NCBI GenBank assembly: GCA_002352375.1
Contig: DEIH01000220.1
Location: forward strand, 3,792-10,524
DNA from: Spirochaeta sp. UBA2779
GTDB taxonomy: Bacteria; Spirochaetota; Spirochaetia; DSM-2461
Length of the DNA: 6,733 nt
Direction: 5' to 3'
A program made the translations under genes and the position numbers. Shown one piece after another: positions 1-6,717 of the stretch. The notes beneath the pieces were generated by a model, which was given only the letters and a program-made list of their open reading frames with translations, did not search any database and was not told the DNA's origin. The first letter of the stretch is position 1, and each line of letters begins with the position of its first letter.

Positions 1-70
1 TTTCTCCGGTATATGCGTATTTAGGTACTAGAATACTGAAATAGAGATTTGAGGTCAATATGAAGGCTCT

Positions 71-104
71 AAAAAAAAGCCCCGCGGCAACGCCGGGAGC
101 TTTT
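71..104 (-). terminator. Intrinsic terminator, stronger on the minus strand
   Basis: The left arm (75-88) and right arm (92-104) pair over 12 base pairs with one bulged G (84) and one C/A mismatch (81/98), around a 3-base AAC loop. The GC-rich core is flanked by AAAA/TTTT. Read on the minus strand, the stem is followed by eight U residues (complement of A71-A78), which is the classic intrinsic terminator layout. It lies about 130 bases beyond the stop codon of the minus-strand DUF2156 gene and is the most likely end of that transcript. On the plus strand the same stem is followed by only four T residues, so it could also stop a plus-strand transcript entering from the left, less strongly. Confidence 0.75.
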
Positions 105-234
105 AATAAAAGGAGAGATGAAAGAAAAAAGTTATCTAAGAATGGTTTGTCCCTGATGACCGACTCAAATATAAAGATGAATTGTGAAGCTTTGGTGAAC
201 AGTTGGTGTCTTTATCACGGAATCCTTCATGGTA

Positions 235-1113
235 TTACTGAGGTTTATTCAGGCTTATCCTGTATTTATGAGCCATCTGCTTTGGTCTGTAGGACTCTTT
301 GTTCTTCCTTAAACCCTCGGTTCCCAGGTCCTGCTCCAAATTCATGTATTCAAAATCAGGGCAGAAATCCACCGCAAACCGGCTGAAAAGAAATTGATAA
401 ATCCCATTGAAACGGACATCCGCTTTGGCAAAATGAATAGTGAAGGTGTCGTCGTTCAGCGCTTCTCCCAAAAGAAATCCCGCAGGCTTGCCGTCGGCAA
501 AGGCCAAAGCACCGGTAAGGTCGAGTTCTTCCTGCATCAATAGAGCCTCTTTGCACTGGGCGTAATCACTGGTTTCCATTTCCTGAGAAGAGAATTCCTG
601 CCAAAGGTCCAGAATTTTGATGGCCTCGCTCAGAACCTCCGGGGTAAGAGGGACAAGGAGAGCTTCATAATTTTTGAGAAACTGGTTTAATCGATTCTTT
701 TTTTTATGCAGCTTCTTTCCGGGATAGGTTTTAAATTTTTCAGTAAGAAAAAGGTAGTCTGAGTCATTTGGATTGTAGGTTCTGGTGAAATCTTTTTCGT
801 TAAAGCACTCCAGCCATGCTTCAGGTACCGGAAAAACGAAATCCCATTCTTCGCCGGCCATAAGTTCCTTCATTTCGGTAAAGCAGTCTTCTCCGGCTTT
901 CTCCGGGTTGGTCATAGGCATCAGAAAACGCTTTTTATCATAGGTTACTCCAGAAAGAAAGAAGCCATGGGGAGTTGTAATTATTTCGTATTCATGGGTA
1001 TTGCGGAATAGAAAGAGGTTGGGAAAGGAGAATTCGGAAAGATGCATTCCGATGGCATCGAGCTTTTCAGTTATGATTTTTTTATCTTTCAGGGTGAGTC
1101 TTGATTTCTTCAT
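235..1113 (-). CDS. DUF2156 family protein (LPG synthase C-terminal-like, GNAT-fold)
   Basis: This encodes a 292-residue soluble protein that I recognise as DUF2156, the family related to the C-terminal catalytic half of MprF (phosphatidylglycerol lysyltransferase). Visible family marks are a Y-L-F-L segment leading into a Lys/His-rich stretch with HKKKNRLNQF (about residues 136-145), an acetyltransferase-like core with GALAFADGKPAGFLLGEA (201-218), and the C-terminal NLEQDLGTEGLRKNKESYRP (258-277). There is no membrane segment, unlike full MprF, so it is a stand-alone domain. Members have unknown substrates; aminoacyl or acyl transfer is a family-level guess and is not shown here. I chose the ATG at 1113. 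A TTG 36 bases upstream is in frame but would add an unconserved-looking stretch, and neither start has a clear Shine-Dalgarno. The gene is transcribed divergently from nifS, and its likely terminator lies at 71-104. Family call is firm, function is not. Confidence 0.85.
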   Translation of the reverse strand: MKKSRLTLKDKKIITEKLDAIGMHLSEFSFPNLFLFRNTHEYEIITTPHGFFLSGVTYDKKRFLMPMTNPEKAGEDCFTEMKELMAGEEWDFVFPVPEAWLECFNEKDFTRTYNPNDSDYLFLTEKFKTYPGKKLHKKKNRLNQFLKNYEALLVPLTPEVLSEAIKILDLWQEFSSQEMETSDYAQCKEALLMQEELDLTGALAFADGKPAGFLLGEALNDDTFTIHFAKADVRFNGIYQFLFSRFAVDFCPDFEYMNLEQDLGTEGLRKNKESYRPKQMAHKYRISLNKPQ

Positions 1114-1214
1114 TATTAGTAAAATACTGATAGTTGGACAATCTGGCAATGAAAGTCGGGTAGTACTCTCGCTCTTTTCAGAATAATTTACTATCTTTAT
1201 GGTGGTATTTAAAT
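1114..1214. promoter_or_regulatory. Divergent intergenic region with imperfect dyad (1151-1178)
   Basis: This spacer must carry the promoters of both the DUF2156 gene and nifS. At 1151-1178 there is an imperfect dyad centred on the palindrome AGTACT (1162-1167), with outer arms GAAAG and CTTTT and several unpaired positions between. It could be an operator, for example for an Rrf2/IscR-type regulator that often controls Fe-S genes, but it does not clearly match a known consensus. TACTAT at 1189-1194 is a possible -10 for nifS, without a good -35 at the right distance. The only Shine-Dalgarno candidate for nifS is a weak GGTGG about 9 bases before the ATG. Confidence 0.25.
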
Positions 1215-2393
1215 ATGAACAGAATTTATCTTGATAATAATGCGACGACAGTTGTGGATCCCCGGGTGAAGCAGGCCATGGAAACCTACTGGCTGCAGCA
1301 GTATGGAAACCCGAACTCTCTCCATCAGTTCGGTACAGAGACTCACCCGGATATGGGCATTGCCATCGACCGGATTTATTCGGGTATCGGTGCCTCGGAT
1401 GATGATGATGTCATAATTAACGGCTGCGCCACCGAGGGTAATAATACCGTTCTCAAAGGTATCTGGACGGATTATATTCTCAACGGAGATAAAACCCGTA
1501 TTGTTACTTCCTTAGTAGAGCATCCCAGTATTGCCCACACCCTGGACTGGCTTGAGACTCAAGGAGTGGAAGTTGTCCGCCTGGCACCGAACGCTGACGG
1601 TCTGATTACCCCGGAAGTACTTGCCGAGGGATTTGAAGAAGATAAAACGGCTCTAGTGTCCATTATGTGGGCCAATAACGAGACCGGACTGATAAATCCG
1701 GTTAGGGAGCTTGCTGTGTTCTGCAGGGATAATGGTGTACTTTTTCACACCGATGCTGTGCAGGCTGTGGGAAAGGTGCCGGTGAATCTTAAAGAAGTAC
1801 CGGCAGATTTTCTTACGTTCAGTGCCCATAAATTTCATGGCCCTAAAGGAGTCGGCGGATTGTTTATCCGGGAGGGCCGGAATTTAACGCCCCTCCTTCA
1901 TGGTGGTGAACAGATGGGTGGTAGACGTGCAGGAACTGTGAATGTGGCCTTCATGGTGGGTATGGGACTGGCCATGGAACTGGCTGTGGAAGCTCTGGAC
2001 TTTGAGGATTTAAAGGTTCGGGTATTAAGAGACCGCCTTGAAGATGCCATTGCATCCCTACCTGATACGCTGGTTCTCGGGAAACGGGAACACCGGACAC
2101 CGAACACCATACTTGCAAGTTTCAAGGGTATTGAGGGAGAGGCTTTTTTATGGGACCTCGACCGAAAGGGTGTTGCCGCCAGTACCGGCAGTGCCTGTTC
2201 ATCTGAATCTCTGGAAGCCGATGCAACCCTGCAGGCCATGGTAACTGATGTTGATCTGGCCCATACCGCGGTGCGCTTCAGTCTCTCCAGGTTTACCACG
2301 GATGATGAAATTGATACTGCAATTGATGCAGTGGAAGCTGTTGTAGAGAGGCTTCGTTCTATCTCCAGCACTTATTCGAACAAGAATAATTAA
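1215..2393 (+). CDS. nifS: Cysteine desulfurase, NIF type
   Basis: This 392-residue PLP enzyme removes sulfur from L-cysteine as an enzyme-bound persulfide, releasing alanine, and feeds Fe-S cluster assembly on NifU in the cytoplasm. It begins with the hallmark YLDNNATT (5-12). Other visible marks are GNPNSLH (31-37), the PLP-stacking His103 in VEHPS, the NNETG motif (154-158), HTDAVQ with Asp180 and Gln183 contacting the cofactor, the Schiff-base Lys206 in SAHKFHGPKG, and the catalytic Cys328 in STGSACSS. Length and the short active-site loop fit class I desulfurases (NifS/IscS). The wording of the first 80 residues, including FGTETHP and CATEGNN, resembles the NifS of Helicobacter/Campylobacter rather than IscS or SufS. 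It is followed 10 bases later by nifU, so the two are surely co-transcribed. Its Shine-Dalgarno is weak (GGTGG). No nitrogenase genes are visible, so general Fe-S biogenesis is inferred. Confidence 0.96.
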   Translation: MNRIYLDNNATTVVDPRVKQAMETYWLQQYGNPNSLHQFGTETHPDMGIAIDRIYSGIGASDDDDVIINGCATEGNNTVLKGIWTDYILNGDKTRIVTSLVEHPSIAHTLDWLETQGVEVVRLAPNADGLITPEVLAEGFEEDKTALVSIMWANNETGLINPVRELAVFCRDNGVLFHTDAVQAVGKVPVNLKEVPADFLTFSAHKFHGPKGVGGLFIREGRNLTPLLHGGEQMGGRRAGTVNVAFMVGMGLAMELAVEALDFEDLKVRVLRDRLEDAIASLPDTLVLGKREHRTPNTILASFKGIEGEAFLWDLDRKGVAASTGSACSSESLEADATLQAMVTDVDLAHTAVRFSLSRFTTDDEIDTAIDAVEAVVERLRSISSTYSNKNN

Positions 2394-2403
2394 GGATATT
2401 GCT

Positions 2404-3363
2404 ATGGCAAAAAGCGATCTTGTCGGAGGATCACTCTGGCAGAACTACTCTCAGAAAGTGGCAGACCGTATGGATTCTCCCCGATTTCTGGGGGAGATAA
2501 GCGAAGAGGAAGCCGCATCGATGAATGCTGACCTCATTGTTGCAGACCACGGTGCTGAATCCTGCGGTGATGCGGTGCGTCTGTATTGGGCTGTGGAAAA
2601 GGATTCCGGAAAGATTCTAAAAGCCACATTCAAGAGTTTCGGCTGCGGAACGGCAATTGCTTCCAGCGATATGATGGCAGAGCTCTGTATCGGACTCACC
2701 GTTGATGAAGCGGTAAACATTACCAATATAGACGTGGAAAAAGCTCTCAGAGACAATGAGGATACCCCGGCTGTACCTCCGCAGAAAATGCACTGTTCGG
2801 TAATGGCTTATGATGTGATTAAAGCGGCAGTTGCCGTTTACAAGGGTGTGGATATTAAAACTCTTGAGAATGCTGAAATGGTTTGTGAATGTGCCAGGGT
2901 AACTCTTTCCACTATAAGAGATGTTATCAGGGTTAACGACCTGAAAACCGTTGAGGAAATAACCGATTACACAAAGGCAGGTGCTTTCTGTAAATCCTGT
3001 ATTCAACCCGGCGGGCATGAAAAACGGAAATACTATCTGGTTGATATACTTGCTGAAACCAGAGCGGAAATGGAGAAAGAAGCTGCAGGATCGGAAGGCC
3101 CTCCGTTCCAGGAGCTCAATTTTTTTAAAAGATTTAAAGCCATTGAACGGGTTCTTGATGCTGAAATTCGACCAGCTCTTCATCAGGATGGAGGAGATGT
3201 TGATGTGGAGGATTTTCACATGGACGGTGATGTGCCTGTTGTGAATATTTCGTACAGGGGAGCCTGTTTAGGTTGTGTAAGTGCAACTGTGGGAACACTT
3301 GGATTTATTGAGAATATTCTCAGAGAAAAGCTCGATCCTCTATTCAAGGTTGAAATCGGCTGA
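2404..3363 (+). CDS. nifU: Fe-S cluster assembly scaffold NifU, three-domain
   Basis: This 319-residue modular scaffold assembles Fe-S clusters with sulfur from NifS and transfers them to apo-proteins. The IscU-like N-terminal domain (about 1-150) has the three cluster ligands Cys54 in ESCGDA, Cys81 in FGCGTA and Cys131 in MHCSVM, plus Asp56 and a VPPQK motif (124-128) equivalent to the IscU LPPVK. The central BFD-type [2Fe-2S] domain has CEC (161-163) and CKSC (196-199), with the 32-residue spacing seen in NifU. The Nfu-like C-terminal domain (about 240-319) has RPALHQDGGDVDV and CLGC (288-291). All ligands are intact and the length matches full NifU, so it is not truncated. AAGGA at 2392-2396 overlaps the nifS stop codon and sits 7 bases before the ATG, a good Shine-Dalgarno that suggests coupled translation. 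It resembles the full-length NifU of Helicobacter pylori, which serves general Fe-S assembly. The gene ends 9 bp from the convergent CNNM gene. Confidence 0.96.
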   Translation: MAKSDLVGGSLWQNYSQKVADRMDSPRFLGEISEEEAASMNADLIVADHGAESCGDAVRLYWAVEKDSGKILKATFKSFGCGTAIASSDMMAELCIGLTVDEAVNITNIDVEKALRDNEDTPAVPPQKMHCSVMAYDVIKAAVAVYKGVDIKTLENAEMVCECARVTLSTIRDVIRVNDLKTVEEITDYTKAGAFCKSCIQPGGHEKRKYYLVDILAETRAEMEKEAAGSEGPPFQELNFFKRFKAIERVLDAEIRPALHQDGGDVDVEDFHMDGDVPVVNISYRGACLGCVSATVGTLGFIENILREKLDPLFKVEIG

Positions 3364-3372
3364 TAAGTTTTT

Positions 3373-4623
3373 TTAGTTTTCGATTGCGGGTATTGGTTGA
3401 AAACGGAGGGATAGAATCCGCTGGCGCCGGGTTTTCAGAATGGTATAGGTGCCTTCCTTCAGGGTGAGAACAGTTCCTTCTCCCGGGATGCGTTCCAGTT
3501 TTTCCAGCAGATACCCGCCGATTGTATGGGTTCGATTGTCGTGTACCAGTTCCAGCCCAAGGGTGTCTGCAACATCGTAGAAATCAGTATCCCCCTGAAT
3601 AATCCACGAACCGTCAGGCTCCCTGTGGATCGGGTCTGCAGTTCTGATTTCCCTCTCATCGTACAGTTCTCCGAAAATCTCTTCCATAATATCTTCCCGG
3701 GTAACAATACCATCCAAACCTCCATATTCATCCAGTACTACAGCCATGTGAATAGGGGTGTTTTTCAGGCGGAAAAAGAGCTCATTGGCCTTCATCGTTC
3801 CCGGCACAATATATGGGGTGGCGGCGAAGTCCTTTATAGCTGCCCCGGGAGAGTCGCCTATTACTTTTGCCAGATCAAACAGGGATAAAACACCGGTTAC
3901 CTGTTCAATGTTGTTTTTCAGGACGGGAGCTCTTGTATGGCCGGATTCTATAAACAGATTCAGCGCATCCTGAACGCTTGTCTCTTCATTAATGGAAAAA
4001 AGTTCTGTTCTGTGAGTCATAATGGCTTCTACAGGGGTGTCGTTTATCCGGAAAACATTCCTCACCATTTCTTCCTCATAGGATTCCACAACACCCTGTC
4101 CTTCGGCGGCCTTTACATGATGCAGCAGATTTTCCAGGGTGAGTTTCTGTTTCTCCCTGCCGGCAAGCATTAACGTGATAACCCGACTGACAGAGGTAAT
4201 CATCCAGATAACAGGTTTCAAAATCCATGATAGCAGCAAGACAAACCGGGCACTGTAAAGACAGAGCTTTTCATTGGCGACAAGGGCAATCTGTTTTGGT
4301 GAAACCTCGCAGAATACCAATATTATCAGTGTCAGTATTCCTGTTGCCGCTGCCACATAGGTATTGCCGAACATTCTGATTGTTGTGGCTGTTGTCATAG
4401 CTGAGGCGCCGATATTTGCCAGATTGTTTCCAATCAGAAGGGTAGTGAGCAGGATATCCTGCCGTTGAGTGAGTTTCTGAACCAGGCGACCCCGTTTCCC
4501 TTGGTTTTGAGCTAGAGCACTGATCTGTCCGGGGGAAAGAGAGGTGAAAGCAGTTTCCACAGAGGAAAAAAATGCAGAGATAATGAGTAATATTATCAGA
4601 AATACCAGGGACCAGATAATCAT
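3373..4623 (-). CDS. CNNM/CorC (HlyC/TlyC-like) membrane protein with CBS pair
   Basis: This 416-residue inner-membrane protein belongs to the UPF0053/CorC group, formerly annotated as hemolysins; members studied act in Mg2+/Co2+ or Na+-coupled cation export. Domain order is a CNNM (DUF21) membrane domain (about 1-160) with four hydrophobic stretches near 3-27, 56-78, 88-108 and 126-150. A Bateman module of two CBS domains (about 195-315) follows, and then a CorC_HlyC domain (about 330-412). Recognisable marks are SAFFSSVETA (16-25), LLIGNNLANI (62-71), VSPKQIA, IMTHR (201-205) and HMAVVLDEYGGLDGIVTRED (292-311). Two classical glycines are replaced: SAFFSG reads SAFFSS, and the usual FGE before the PK motif reads FCE (104-106). 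I chose the ATG at 4623 because the hydrophobic start and total length then match the family. The frame stays open upstream to a TTG at 4824 inside htpG, but that extension looks non-coding. There is no Shine-Dalgarno before 4623; a hairpin occupies that site. Confidence 0.88.
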   Translation of the reverse strand: MIIWSLVFLIILLIISAFFSSVETAFTSLSPGQISALAQNQGKRGRLVQKLTQRQDILLTTLLIGNNLANIGASAMTTATTIRMFGNTYVAAATGILTLIILVFCEVSPKQIALVANEKLCLYSARFVLLLSWILKPVIWMITSVSRVITLMLAGREKQKLTLENLLHHVKAAEGQGVVESYEEEMVRNVFRINDTPVEAIMTHRTELFSINEETSVQDALNLFIESGHTRAPVLKNNIEQVTGVLSLFDLAKVIGDSPGAAIKDFAATPYIVPGTMKANELFFRLKNTPIHMAVVLDEYGGLDGIVTREDIMEEIFGELYDEREIRTADPIHREPDGSWIIQGDTDFYDVADTLGLELVHDNRTHTIGGYLLEKLERIPGEGTVLTLKEGTYTILKTRRQRILSLRFQPIPAIEN

Positions 4624-4644
4624 CAGGCGGCTGCACACCGCCTG
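4624..4644 (-). repeat. Perfect inverted repeat abutting the CNNM start codon
   Basis: On the minus strand, CAGGCGG and CCGCCTG are exact reverse complements separated by 7 bases, and the second arm ends directly against the ATG at 4623. In the mRNA this would be a GC-rich 7-bp stem exactly where a Shine-Dalgarno would normally lie, and no purine-rich site is present. A short ORF (4664 down to 4622, 13 codons) reads through the repeat and ends in TGATG, overlapping the CNNM start codon. The repeat could therefore influence translation of the membrane protein, or could be a DNA operator. The structure is seen directly; any regulatory role is inference. Confidence 0.5.
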
Positions 4645-4715
4645 GTAGATAATGGATCTTCCATGTGTTATATCATTCACAATTTGAAACAAATCCGCAA
4701 GAGGTGAAGAATAAC

Positions 4716-4745
4716 TTGCCGTCTGATATTCATTATGAGTATTTT
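4716..4745 (+). promoter_or_regulatory. Candidate sigma-70-type promoter for htpG
   Basis: TTGCCG (4716-4721) and TATTTT (4740-4745) each match four of six bases of the -35 and -10 consensus with an 18-base spacer. They would give a leader of about 30 bases before the htpG ATG. No CIRCE element (TTAGCACTC-N9-GAGTGCTAA) and no clear sigma-32 promoter are visible here, so heat-shock control by HrcA is not supported. A minus-strand TATAAC (4672-4667) is a possible -10 for the CNNM gene without a convincing -35. Confidence 0.3.
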
Positions 4746-4780
4746 TACCGTCGAAATTCCATCCTGATAAGGAACAACAA

Positions 4781-6703
4781 ATGGCCAAGAAGAAATTCAA
4801 AACTGAGGTGAGCCAGCTGCTCAACCTCCTGATTCATTCGCTTTATTCTCACAGTGAGATATTCCTGAGAGAATTGATTTCCAACTCCTCGGACGCACTT
4901 GATAAGCTCAAGTATCTCACCCTGACCGAAGATACTCTTAAAAATTTGGATTTTACTCCAAAAATTGATATCAGGATTGACGGTGCCGGAGAAAATACTC
5001 TGGTGATTGAAGATAACGGAATCGGGATGAATGATGAGGATCTAGCAAGTTCTCTTGGAACCATCGCCCGGTCCGGAACGAAAAATTTCATGGAAAAGCT
5101 TTCCGGAGATGCCCAAAAGGATTCGAATCTTATCGGCCGTTTTGGCGTCGGGTTCTACTCCTGCTTCATGGTTTCAGACTCAGTAGAGGTAATTTCAAGA
5201 AAAGCAGGAGAAGATAAAGCCTGGAAATGGACCAGTGACGGTAATTCAGGTTACAGCATTGAAGAGGCCGAGAGAGCAGGTCAGGGAACTACTGTTATTC
5301 TTCATCTCAATGAAGCCGGGAAAGAGTACGATTCTCAGTGGCAGGTGAAGTCTGTTATCAAAAAGTATTCTGACCATATCGCATTTCCCATCCATCTGCA
5401 TTGGAGTGAAACTTCCGATGAGGATGATAAAAAGAAAACAGAAGAAAAAGAAGAGCAGGTAAATGCCGCCAGTGCTATCTGGAAACGTTCCAAGTCTGAA
5501 CTTAAAGATGAGGATTATAACGAGTTTTACAAAACCATCTCTCATGAGGGTGAAGACCCGATGTACCGCATTCACGTGCAGGCAGAGGGAACTCTGGAAT
5601 ACACTACGCTGTTTTTTATCCCCAAAAATGCTCCTATGGACATGTTTCAGGCGGATTACAAACCCGGGGTTAAGCTATATGTGAAACGGGTATTTATTAC
5701 CGATGACGACAAGGAACTGCTGCCGGTCTACCTGCGTTTTGTCCGGGGTGTGATTGACTCTGAAGATCTTCCCTTGAATGTGAGCCGTGAGATTCTTCAG
5801 CAGAACAAGGTAATGGCCAAAATCAGAGAGGCTTCTGTTAAGAAACTGCTCAGTGAATTCAAGAAACTTTCGGATAACGAAGAGAAGTACGCCGAGTTCA
5901 TCGATCAGTACAACAGGCCTCTGAAAGAAGGCATGTATTCCGATTGGGCTCATAAAGACGATCTGACAGAACTGGTCCGCTATAAATCAACAGCAGTGGA
6001 TGGCTGGACGAGTCTTGCAGCTTACAAAGACCGCATGCCTGAGGATCAGAAAGCTATCTACTATCTGGCCGGTGAGAATGAAGAAGCTCTGCGTAAGTCT
6101 CCTCTTCTGGCGGCCTACAGGGAGAAGGGTTTCGAAGTACTCATCATGTCAGATGAAATTGATGAGATTGTTACCCCGATGATCGGACCTTTCAAGGAGA
6201 AGGAGCTGAAGGCCATCAACCGTTCAGGGGCTTTGGACGATCTGAAAACCGATGATGATAAAAAGAAAGAAAAAGATGCCAAACCGGTACTCAAGAAGAT
6301 TAAAAAGACCCTGGGTGAAGCAGTAAAAGATGTTGTGGCATCGGCCCGGTTGGCAGATGCACCGAGTTGCCTGGTTTCCGATGATGCCGATCCATCGGCA
6401 CAGATGCGGCAGATGCTCCAGGCTATGGGACAGAAGGATATCCCCGAGGCTACTTTTATTCTTGAGGTAAACCCCGATCACCCTGTAGTTAAAGGCCTTG
6501 CTGATACATCTGATGACGATCTGGTTGAGGATGTGGCCCATCTGCTTTATGAGCAGGCACTATTGGTTGAAGGTGTGGCACTGAAGGATCCTGTGGCATT
6601 TGCCTCCAGGTTGAACAGGGTTACTTCCAGAGCTTTTGAATTTAGGCATTTCCTTATATCGCTGTTTAAGCTCCCTGATTCGGGGTGTTGGATTCTTTTA
6701 TAA
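4781..6703 (+). CDS. htpG: Molecular chaperone HtpG (bacterial Hsp90)
   Basis: This is a 640-residue cytosolic, dimeric, ATP-dependent Hsp90 chaperone. The N-terminal GHKL ATPase domain (about 1-205) shows IFLRELISNSSDALDKLKY with the catalytic Glu31 and Mg-binding Asn35, DNGIGM (78-83) with the adenine-contacting Asp78, TIARSGT (94-100), and the lid motif GRFGVGFYSCFMV (119-131). A charged Lys/Glu/Asp linker (about 211-227) leads into the middle domain with AIWKRSKSEL and the catalytic arginine loop LNVSREILQQN (Arg336). A second charged stretch (about 488-509) precedes the C-terminal dimerisation domain with HLLYEQALLVEG (587-598). The ATG at 4781 has AAGGA 7 bases upstream. The family usually ends near residue 619 (SRAF here), but the frame runs on for about 21 more, rather hydrophobic residues; a one-base indel at T6634-T6637 could explain this. 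It is divergent from the CNNM gene and shortly followed by another gene on the same strand. Confidence 0.97.
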   Translation: MAKKKFKTEVSQLLNLLIHSLYSHSEIFLRELISNSSDALDKLKYLTLTEDTLKNLDFTPKIDIRIDGAGENTLVIEDNGIGMNDEDLASSLGTIARSGTKNFMEKLSGDAQKDSNLIGRFGVGFYSCFMVSDSVEVISRKAGEDKAWKWTSDGNSGYSIEEAERAGQGTTVILHLNEAGKEYDSQWQVKSVIKKYSDHIAFPIHLHWSETSDEDDKKKTEEKEEQVNAASAIWKRSKSELKDEDYNEFYKTISHEGEDPMYRIHVQAEGTLEYTTLFFIPKNAPMDMFQADYKPGVKLYVKRVFITDDDKELLPVYLRFVRGVIDSEDLPLNVSREILQQNKVMAKIREASVKKLLSEFKKLSDNEEKYAEFIDQYNRPLKEGMYSDWAHKDDLTELVRYKSTAVDGWTSLAAYKDRMPEDQKAIYYLAGENEEALRKSPLLAAYREKGFEVLIMSDEIDEIVTPMIGPFKEKELKAINRSGALDDLKTDDDKKKEKDAKPVLKKIKKTLGEAVKDVVASARLADAPSCLVSDDADPSAQMRQMLQAMGQKDIPEATFILEVNPDHPVVKGLADTSDDDLVEDVAHLLYEQALLVEGVALKDPVAFASRLNRVTSRAFEFRHFLISLFKLPDSGCWILL

Positions 6704-6717
6704 CAGGAGGTTTTATT

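Noticed and set aside
118..156. Twelve-codon ORF just after the terminator, preceded by AGGAG
   Set aside because: The spacing between AGGAG and the ATG is only 2 bases, no gene follows on the plus strand, and the peptide looks like chance.
60..386. Plus-strand 108-residue ORF with GAGG five bases before its ATG
   Set aside because: It reads straight through the terminator stem at 71-104 and then antisense to the end of the DUF2156 gene, and the protein has no recognisable family character.
1114..1149. TTG start at 1149 for the DUF2156 gene
   Set aside because: It lacks a Shine-Dalgarno and adds 12 residues that do not resemble the family; the ATG at 1113 is the simpler choice.
1898..2371. 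Long minus-strand ORF inside nifS, and other antisense ORFs within nifU and htpG
   Set aside because: They are shadows of clearly coding genes, with no ribosome sites and low-complexity Ser/Arg/Ala-rich products.
3350..3380. Terminator between nifU and the CNNM gene
   Set aside because: There is a T-run (3368-3374), but the preceding sequence forms only a trivial 3-bp hairpin, so I do not call a terminator.
4645..4780. CIRCE or sigma-32 heat-shock element upstream of htpG
   Set aside because: TTGAAA at 4684-4689 recalls a sigma-32 -35 box, but no matching -10 (CCCCAT-like) follows and no CIRCE half-sites are present.
4624..4824. N-terminal extension of the CNNM gene back to the TTG at 4824, preceded by AGGAGG
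   Set aside because: The AGGAGG directly touches the TTG with no spacer, and the region lies within htpG codons. The extra 67 residues do not look like the family, and the ATG at 4623 gives the normal length and hydrophobic start. The apparent gene overlap with htpG is therefore not real.
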